Assembly (NCBI RefSeq): GCF_003202915.1
Contig: NZ_QGLP01000005.1
Location: 186,001-250,000 of the forward strand
Reading direction: 5' to 3'
Origin: Gilliamella apicola
GTDB taxonomy: Bacteria > Pseudomonadota > Gammaproteobacteria > Enterobacterales > Orbaceae
DNA: 64,000 nucleotides
A model generated the notes under the pieces. It ran no database searches and was not told the DNA's origin. It saw only the letters and a list, made by a program, of their open reading frames with translations. Position 1 is the first letter of the stretch. Every line of letters begins with the position of its first letter. This document shows positions 58,985 to 64,000 of this stretch, piece after piece. Made by a program: the position numbers and the translations under genes.

Positions 58985-59947
58985 TTAAAGTGCACCGACT
59001 ATACGATGTGGTGTATATAGCTCCTCTAGATAAGCAATATCATCCTGAGTTAAACAAACCTGCAAAGACCCAACCGCATCATCTAAATATTGCGCTTTGG
59101 TTGCACCGATTATTGGTGAGGCAACTCCTTTAGCAAATTGCCATGCAATTGCAATTTGTGTCATGGTGACAGCATATTTTTCGGCAATTTCATTCACTCT
59201 TTTCACTATGTTCATGTCGATTTGTTGGGTACTATCGTATTTGGCAATAGCAGTTTTATCAGTCTGACTACGTAAAGTATCAGTCTGCCATTTTAATCGA
59301 CTAAGTCTACCCGCCGCTAATGGACTATATGGGGTTAATGCAACATTGAATTGCTTACAGACAGGAATTAATTCTCTTTCATCTTCTCGATATAATAAAT
59401 TATAGTGATTTTGCATCGAAACAAATGGAGTCCAACCATTTTGTTTAGCAGCTAATTGCATATTATAAAATTGATAACCATACATTGCAGACGCACCTAA
59501 TGCGCGTACTTTTCCTACTTTTACTAGATGGTCTAATGCTGCCATGGTTTCTTCAATAGGCGTACTGTAATAAAAACGATGAATAATATATAAATCGACA
59601 TAATCGGTAGCTAATCGTTTAAGCGAACCGTCGATTTCTCTTTCAATTGCTCCTTCAGATAGATGTCCTTCATTAAAATAGACTTTCGTAGCTAATATTA
59701 CTTTATCTCGCGCAATGTTGCGCTTTAATGCTCGTCCAACATATTCCTCACTGGTACCACTTGAATAGGTGTTAGCAGTATCAATAAAATTAATTCCTAG
59801 ATTTAAAGCATGTTTTATAATGGCTTCACTTTGATCTGGATTAAGCGTCCAGTCATGCATTTTACTCGCCGGATCCCCAAAGCTCATACATCCTAAACAG
59901 AATCGTGAAACTTCAATGTCAGAATTACCTAATTTTATATAATCCAT
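58985..59947 (-). CDS. yajO: YajO-like aldo/keto reductase
   Basis: 320 aa (E. coli YajO 324). The (beta/alpha)8 barrel carries the tetrad: Asp and Tyr in FIDTANTYSSG near 50-60, Lys in ATKVYF near 86 and His in YIIHRFYY near 122. FVSMQNHYNLLYREDERELIPVC and SPIIGATKAQYLDD bind NADPH. YajO has been linked to aldehyde reduction and 1-deoxyxylulose 5-phosphate formation. GGAG precedes the ATG. A LysR regulator is divergent and may control it. Confidence 0.9.
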   Translation of the reverse strand: MDYIKLGNSDIEVSRFCLGCMSFGDPASKMHDWTLNPDQSEAIIKHALNLGINFIDTANTYSSGTSEEYVGRALKRNIARDKVILATKVYFNEGHLSEGAIEREIDGSLKRLATDYVDLYIIHRFYYSTPIEETMAALDHLVKVGKVRALGASAMYGYQFYNMQLAAKQNGWTPFVSMQNHYNLLYREDERELIPVCKQFNVALTPYSPLAAGRLSRLKWQTDTLRSQTDKTAIAKYDSTQQIDMNIVKRVNEIAEKYAVTMTQIAIAWQFAKGVASPIIGATKAQYLDDAVGSLQVCLTQDDIAYLEELYTPHRIVGAL

Positions 59948-60100
59948 ACAACTACTCCTCGCTATCTAATAAAAGTTTAAATAACTTGATAAATTGAAAA
60001 AATTCAATTTGGATGATGTTATTTTAAAGATAACTTTTATTGAGATAAACACGCTATTCATTTATAGTATCGTGAATTAAATTCAATAATTTACACTAGT

Positions 60101-60982
60101 ATGTATAACTATAATGAACTAAATTATTTTATTATTATTGCTGAAGCTAAAAGCTTTATAGGGGCGGCTAAATCGTTGGGCGTTTCGTCATCGGCATTAA
60201 GTCATAGTATGCGAAATTTAGAAACTCGCTTAAATCTAAGGCTTTTTAACCGTACCACACGGAGCTTATCACTAACCGAAGCAGGCGAACAACTTTATAA
60301 ACAACTTGCACCTTTATTTAATCAAATCAATGAAGAAGTCAATGCCCTAGGCGATTATTTGCATACGCCATCAGGCACAATTAGAATAAATGCCTCAAAT
60401 ATTGCCATTGAAAATTTTATTTATCCTAAATTAAGTCAATTCTCATTACGCTACCCTCTGATTAAGATAGAAATTCAATGTGACAACAATTTAGTTGATA
60501 TTGTCAAAGAAGGATTTGATATGGGATGTCGTATTGGTAATGACCTTGCCAAAGAAATGATAGCAGTAAAAATATCTGATCCTTTACGAATGGTTTTAGT
60601 TGCCAGTCCTGATTATTTAAAACAAAGAAATGAACCTAAACAGATCGGAGATTTAGATGACCATCTGTTAATTGGTAAAAAAGTCTCAACTCAATATGAA
60701 ATGGAATCAATTTGGCAATTTTTTGATAAAGGTAATACCATTGAATATCACCCCTCTTGTCACTTCTCTATCAATAATCATCTAAGAAAACAAGCGACGT
60801 TAGATGGTTTAGGTATTAGTTGGATTGGTTATCCAGATGTGCAAAATGAATTAGCCTCAGGACAATTAATAGAATTATTAAGCGAATATTCAATTATTTA
60901 TGAACCATTTTATATTTATTATCCTAGTCGCAAAGGCCATTCCAATGTATTTAAATTAGTGTTAGATGCGCTCAAACATTAG
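60101..60982 (+). CDS. LysR-family transcription regulator
   Basis: 293 aa. The N-terminal helix-turn-helix (about 1-60; NYFIIIAEAKSFIGAAKSLGVSSSALSHSMRNLETRLNLRLFNRTTRSLSLTEAG) is of the CrgA/YafC-type subgroup, with a C-terminal effector domain (about 88-290; GTIRINASNIAIENFIYPKL, DLAKEMIAVKISDPLRMVLVASPDYL). It is divergent from yajO across 153 bases and is its likely regulator. The effector is unknown. Confidence 0.92.
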   Translation: MYNYNELNYFIIIAEAKSFIGAAKSLGVSSSALSHSMRNLETRLNLRLFNRTTRSLSLTEAGEQLYKQLAPLFNQINEEVNALGDYLHTPSGTIRINASNIAIENFIYPKLSQFSLRYPLIKIEIQCDNNLVDIVKEGFDMGCRIGNDLAKEMIAVKISDPLRMVLVASPDYLKQRNEPKQIGDLDDHLLIGKKVSTQYEMESIWQFFDKGNTIEYHPSCHFSINNHLRKQATLDGLGISWIGYPDVQNELASGQLIELLSEYSIIYEPFYIYYPSRKGHSNVFKLVLDALKH

Positions 60983-61083
60983 TTAAAAACAAGTTTATTA
61001 AAACCATGAATCAAAAGAGTAATATTCAAATATGCAAATAGTTTTATGTTTAATATTTCTGGATCAAGTACATTCAGATCTTG

Positions 61084-61119
61084 GATAATTAGTTATTTAA
61101 CAAAAAATAACTAATTATC
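61084..61119. terminator. AT-rich hairpin after the LysR gene
   Basis: GATAATTAGTTATTT (61084-61098) and AAATAACTAATTATC (61105-61119) form a perfect 15-bp stem. It lies between the LysR gene and a minus-strand pseudogene and may end both transcripts. Confidence 0.6.
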
Positions 61120-61133
61120 TTGCTCTTGCTATT

Positions 61134-61450
61134 TTATTGAACGGTTTCGATGTGGTAGCGCTTTAATAGCATATTACTAAATTTATTCTGCGGATCTAAA
61201 CGAGCTTTAAGTTTAAATTGTGGATATGCTTTTTGAAACTGTTCAGTTGTCGCATGTAATTGATAAGGTAAATAGTAACTTCCTTGATTTTGCAAAACAG
61301 CATCGATTAATTCCCTTATAATTACCGACATGTTGTTTACTCTTTTCATCGGTACCTTGTTGATAAAAGATTATCCGATTTTGTCCATGCCAATAATGAA
61401 CCACTATCTTGGTTGGCGTGACGAATAGAAATATTAATGACATTGGCTTT
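61134..61450 (-). pseudogene. C-terminal remains of a FAD-binding oxidoreductase
   Basis: Three minus-strand segments in different frames line up with the end of a VAO-type FAD oxidoreductase: INISIRHANQDSGSLLAW, then FYQQGTDEKSKQHVGN, then ELIDAVLQNQGSYYLPYQLH and FKLKARLDPQNKFSNMLL. The last is the typical 'ALKxxxDPxxxFxNxL' tail. At least two frameshifts are needed and the FAD domain is absent. Confidence 0.78.
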
Positions 61451-61649
61451 ATTCTTTTTCAAAATAGAGACTAAAACTTCTAATGATATTAAAAATAACG
61501 TGAGGATAAAAATAAATTTTTTTCATTTTATAAATACTAAGGCAAATTTTATAAAACCAGGACGATAATCCTACACAGTTTGGATTAATAGTACTATATA
61601 TTTGATTAAAATATTTAGAGTTAGATAGCTTTGAAAAAGCATAACCAAC

Positions 61650-61681
61650 CTCCCCAAAGTTCTTTGGAAAACTAAGGGGAG
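61650..61681 (-). terminator. Hairpin downstream of the acid phosphatase
   Basis: CTCCCC (61650-61655) pairs with GGGGAG (61676-61681), with inner AGTT/AACT. It is placed to end the phosphatase transcript, but the T run is displaced. Confidence 0.5.
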
Positions 61682-61690
61682 ATAACCTTG

Positions 61691-62479
61691 TTATTTTAGT
61701 AGACGATATTGTTGATTAACCTCTTCGGTTGCCTTACGAAGGTCTTCTTGAAATTGTGGAATACTTTGTAATTTGGAATATTCCACTGCCCCTACCATTC
61801 TACCTGCATCCACATCGCTCTGCCAATGCGCACCACAGATCATTCTACTTTGACCAAATTCATAACCTCGTTTAATTATTGCCTCAGCATGTGAAGGAGA
61901 AATTTGTGCAAGTATTAAAGCTAATGTCCAACCATAAGCGGTATGACCAGATGGGAATGATCCGTTATGCCGTAATCGATCCTCTTCGTCAATAGGTTGA
62001 CACGTATGATTGCCAAAATAGACAAAAGGGCGTTTTCGCATATAAAACTCTTTAGCTGTTTTGGTGGCATTATCTGCTGAATCTACCAGTAAATCACCAA
62101 GCATTTTGTATAGCGTTGGCGTTGTTTGCGGCGAAATAGTGATACCTAACGGTTGAGAAAAAATTTTAGCCACATTGGCAGTATGCAAATCAGCATCCAT
62201 TGTTGCCTGCTGCCAACGTTCGGTACCTTTTAAATTATATCCATGAAGATAAGCAAGTTTATCTGCTTCAAATTCTGGGTTTTCTTCTTCAGGATAAACC
62301 GGCAAGTACTCTTTACTGCTGACGGCTTGCTCGGCAGTGTGATAAGTAACCCCTACTTCATGCCCTAAAAAATCTTCGGTTGATCCTTTTTGAAAGGCGA
62401 ATGATGAAGAAAAAAATAGAGAACAATAGAGTGTAGGGATGAATATTGCTAGTTTTTTTATCTTTATATTTTTAGCCAT
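61691..62479 (-). CDS. Class A nonspecific acid phosphatase (PhoN-like)
   Basis: 262 aa with a signal peptide of about 28 residues (SSFAFQ). The PAP2-type class A active site is complete: KEFYMRKRP (KX6RP) near 145, GSFPSGHTAYGW (PSGHT) near 174 and SRMICGAHWQSD (SRX5HX3D) near 215. It releases phosphate from many monoesters in the periplasm. AGGAG precedes the ATG. The gene stands alone, so scavenging of phosphate or nucleotides is the likely role. Confidence 0.94.
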   Translation of the reverse strand: MAKNIKIKKLAIFIPTLYCSLFFSSSFAFQKGSTEDFLGHEVGVTYHTAEQAVSSKEYLPVYPEEENPEFEADKLAYLHGYNLKGTERWQQATMDADLHTANVAKIFSQPLGITISPQTTPTLYKMLGDLLVDSADNATKTAKEFYMRKRPFVYFGNHTCQPIDEEDRLRHNGSFPSGHTAYGWTLALILAQISPSHAEAIIKRGYEFGQSRMICGAHWQSDVDAGRMVGAVEYSKLQSIPQFQEDLRKATEEVNQQYRLLK

Positions 62480-62733
62480 TATTTACTCCTATTTCTAGAT
62501 GAATGATTAAACAACAACGAGTTAACTACAAAAGATTTAGCAAACTTAGATAAAGTTGATTAATAAAAATAGTGACTATCTTAAAAAGATACAGAGCAAT
62601 AAACTGCTTAACGGTATGAAACAATATAAAAATTATGAAATTTAATAAGATTATATACCATTTATACCAATGGTATTTATTAACATATGTTTAAAATAAT
62701 TTTAATTGATTATCCATATTTTTCAAATAACAA

Positions 62734-63450
62734 TTAATCTAATCCCCTTCGTGCAATATATTCAAAACGATATTGAAAACCTCTTAAATACTGAATACTG
62801 TATTCAAAAGTTTCTCCAGTTTTTAATTCGCTAACCGATCGAAGCCGTAAGATTGGATGATTGGTTTCTACATTTAGATGTTTTGCAACAATCGTGGTGG
62901 CTAAGACGGGTTTAACATCTTGTCGACTATGAGAAATTTGGTAACCTTTCTGTTGTTCAACATAATGATATTTGGATGACTCCATAACTTTAACACTAAG
63001 ATCGGGGAAGAGTGAAAGTGGCATATAACTTTGCTCTAAAATTTCCGGTTCATTATCAATAGTTCTGATCCGTACTATGGAAAAAATCGATGTCCCAACT
63101 TCTATTCTTAATTGTCTCGCAATAGTTGGTAGAGCTTGTTCTAACTGAAAATGTATTACTTTCGTACCAGCAATTCGGCCTAAGGCTGTGATATTCTCAT
63201 CAAATCCCTGTAATTTAATAGCATCATGTTTGGCTGAGTGATACTTTACATATGTACCACTACCTTTAATTCTTTCAACTAATCCCTGATTTTCTAACTG
63301 TTCTAATGCTTTACGGATAGTAACACGACTTACTTTATACAGTTCTTGTAAAGCTTGTTCAGTAGGTAATACATCCTCTAAGTCTAATTCCCCAGAATAA
63401 ATTTTTTGTTCAAACGTCTCAGCTATTTGTCGGTAAAGTGGTTTCGCCAT
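62734..63450 (-). CDS. GntR-family regulator with UTRA domain
   Basis: 238 aa. The winged helix (about 1-70; PLYRQIAETFEQKIYSGEL, LPTEQALQELYKVSRVTIRKALEQLENQGLVERIKGSGTYV) is followed by a UTRA effector domain (about 90-235; IARQLRIEVGTSIFSIVRIR, EPEILEQSYMPLSLFPDL). HutC/TreR-type relatives repress sugar genes until a phosphorylated sugar binds. It is divergent from a family-4 phospho-glycosidase gene, whose 6-phospho-sugar substrate is the likely inducer. Confidence 0.93.
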   Translation of the reverse strand: MAKPLYRQIAETFEQKIYSGELDLEDVLPTEQALQELYKVSRVTIRKALEQLENQGLVERIKGSGTYVKYHSAKHDAIKLQGFDENITALGRIAGTKVIHFQLEQALPTIARQLRIEVGTSIFSIVRIRTIDNEPEILEQSYMPLSLFPDLSVKVMESSKYHYVEQQKGYQISHSRQDVKPVLATTIVAKHLNVETNHPILRLRSVSELKTGETFEYSIQYLRGFQYRFEYIARRGLD

Positions 63451-63597
63451 TGAATATCTCAGCAGAATAAATTTGTATCATCTTATCATCTAATTTATGA
63501 AATATCATCATATGATAAATTTCTTATTAATCCACATAAAAACATACAGTTACTAATAATTTTAATCCTAACAAGTTTATAGACGCCAGAAATATTT

Positions 63598-63613
63598 TGT
63601 GATCTTTTTCACA
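63598..63613 (+). promoter_or_regulatory. Perfect CRP (cAMP receptor protein) site
   Basis: TGTGATCTTTTTCACA matches TGTGA-N6-TCACA in both half-sites. It lies 110 bases before the glycosidase ATG in the divergent GntR interval, so catabolite control of sugar use is expected. Confidence 0.85.
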
Positions 63614-63622
63614 TTTGTATTA

Positions 63623-63651
63623 AATAAGTATTATTTTATTAAATACTTATT
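63623..63651 (+). promoter_or_regulatory. Candidate GntR operator palindrome
   Basis: AATAAGTATT (63623-63632) and AATACTTATT (63642-63651) are perfect inverted copies with a 9-base AT spacer. It lies ten bases after the CRP site and before the glycosidase gene, where a repressor site is expected. Binding by the adjacent GntR protein is inferred. Confidence 0.55.
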
Positions 63652-63707
63652 GATAACATATTTGTATGCTATTTGTATTTTATTCAACATTACTATTAGG
63701 AAATAAT

Positions 63708-64000
63708 ATGAAAAAGATTAATTTAACCGTTGTCGGCGCTGGAAGTACTTATACTTTAGGTATTATGAGCAGTCTTGTTAGCGAAAAGGCCAACTTTCCT
63801 TTAAGACGCGTGGTTTTCTATGATATTGATGGACCTCGTCAAGAATTGAATGCGAAAGCAACTGAAATCATGTTTAAAGAACTTTATCCGGAAATTGAAG
63901 AATTTATCTATACCACAGACAGAAAAGTGGCCTTTGAAAATTCAGATTTCTTTTTTATGCAAATCCGTACCGGTGGCTTGAAAATGCGTGAGCGTGATGA
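63708..64000 (+). CDS. Glycoside hydrolase family 4 (6-phospho-glucosidase type), 3' truncated
   Basis: The first 97 codons are present and the frame runs off the window. It begins MKKINLTVVGAGSTYTLGIM, the NAD-binding glycine loop of family 4, followed by VVFYDIDGPRQ (Asp binding the ribose) and FFFMQIRTGGLKMRERD, the family signature. Family 4 enzymes use NAD+ and a divalent metal to cleave 6-phospho-alpha- or beta-glucosides made by PTS uptake. The alpha or beta preference cannot be read from this part. TTAGGAAAT precedes the ATG. Confidence 0.9.
   Translation, partial: MKKINLTVVGAGSTYTLGIMSSLVSEKANFPLRRVVFYDIDGPRQELNAKATEIMFKELYPEIEEFIYTTDRKVAFENSDFFFMQIRTGGLKMRERD

Larger units (their letters stand above)
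60983..61690. other. 708-base interval with a flavin oxidoreductase remnant
   Basis: It holds an AT-rich perfect hairpin (61084-61119), the remains of a FAD-linked oxidoreductase (61134-61450) and a GC-cored hairpin before the acid phosphatase (61650-61681). No intact gene is seen. Confidence 0.6.

Overview
The window is AT-rich chromosomal DNA from a gammaproteobacterium. Many proteins read as close orthologues of enterobacterial ones (ThrS-IF3-L35-L20-PheST-IHFalpha, FNR, HrpA, DnaQ-RnhA, RlmC, CmoAB). The AT-rich intergenic DNA, the many decayed genes and the fermentative or microaerobic equipment (FNR, a soluble NADH:fumarate-reductase cassette, sugar uptake genes) suggest a host-associated gut bacterium such as a member of the Orbales (Gilliamella-like). 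That placement is inference from gene content; no database was searched.

Layout. 1-4060: end of a sugar operon (RbsA-like ATPase cut by the window edge, RbsC-like permease, a 468-aa protein of unknown function, a PfkB sugar kinase). 4262-11402: the classical thrS-infC-rpmI-rplT-pheM-pheS-pheT-ihfA translation cluster, with a thrS tRNA-mimic operator hairpin, an ATT-started infC and a complete pheM leader peptide and attenuator. 11492-14766: 4.5S RNA (ffs) with its promoter, htpX, rlhA. 14767-16502: a gene graveyard with a perfect FNR box, a wrecked IS3-family transposase and many short tandem duplications. 16503-28167: fnr, ydgH, hrpA (reverse), hslJ, pykF behind a leader with two terminator hairpins, then ppk-ppx. 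28237-33539 (reverse): transporter, apbE and a three-domain NADH:fumarate-reductase-type enzyme, forming one functional cassette. 33850-35108: a dihydroorotate dehydrogenase-like gene preceded by a pyrBI-like leader ORF, U-rich tract and terminator. 35185-45335: ybaN, an antitoxin pseudogene, tRNA-Asp, dnaQ/rnhA, gloB, mltD, yafD, gshA, a HugZ-like gene, a wrecked ABC exporter and rlmC. 45548-53194: map, cnoX-ybbO, mtnN, rnd, a membrane phosphoesterase, cmoA-cmoB. 53195-63450: accessory DNA with secreted and lipoprotein genes, partial duplicates of them, an orphan MetQ lipoprotein, a dsdC regulator beside a broken dsdX, YajO, a LysR regulator, a broken flavin oxidoreductase, a class A acid phosphatase and a GntR regulator. 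63708-64000: start of a family-4 phospho-glycosidase behind a perfect CRP site and a large palindrome.

How the parts work together. Three separate biosynthetic or metabolic genes (pheS, the pyrD-like gene, pykF) sit behind leaders containing intrinsic terminators inside or beside short ORFs. The pheS leader is a textbook attenuator. The pyrD-like leader looks like UTP-sensing pyrBI attenuation. The pykF leader is unexplained. The fumarate-reductase cassette supplies the flavoenzyme, the flavinyl-transferase that loads it and a likely dicarboxylate exchanger, a compact route for anaerobic NADH disposal. The accessory regions show active gene decay: at least seven pseudogenes (IS3 transposase, XRE antitoxin, ABC exporter, endonuclease-like fragment, lipoprotein fragment, dsdX, flavin oxidoreductase). 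No CRISPR array, rRNA operon, prophage or intact insertion sequence was seen.
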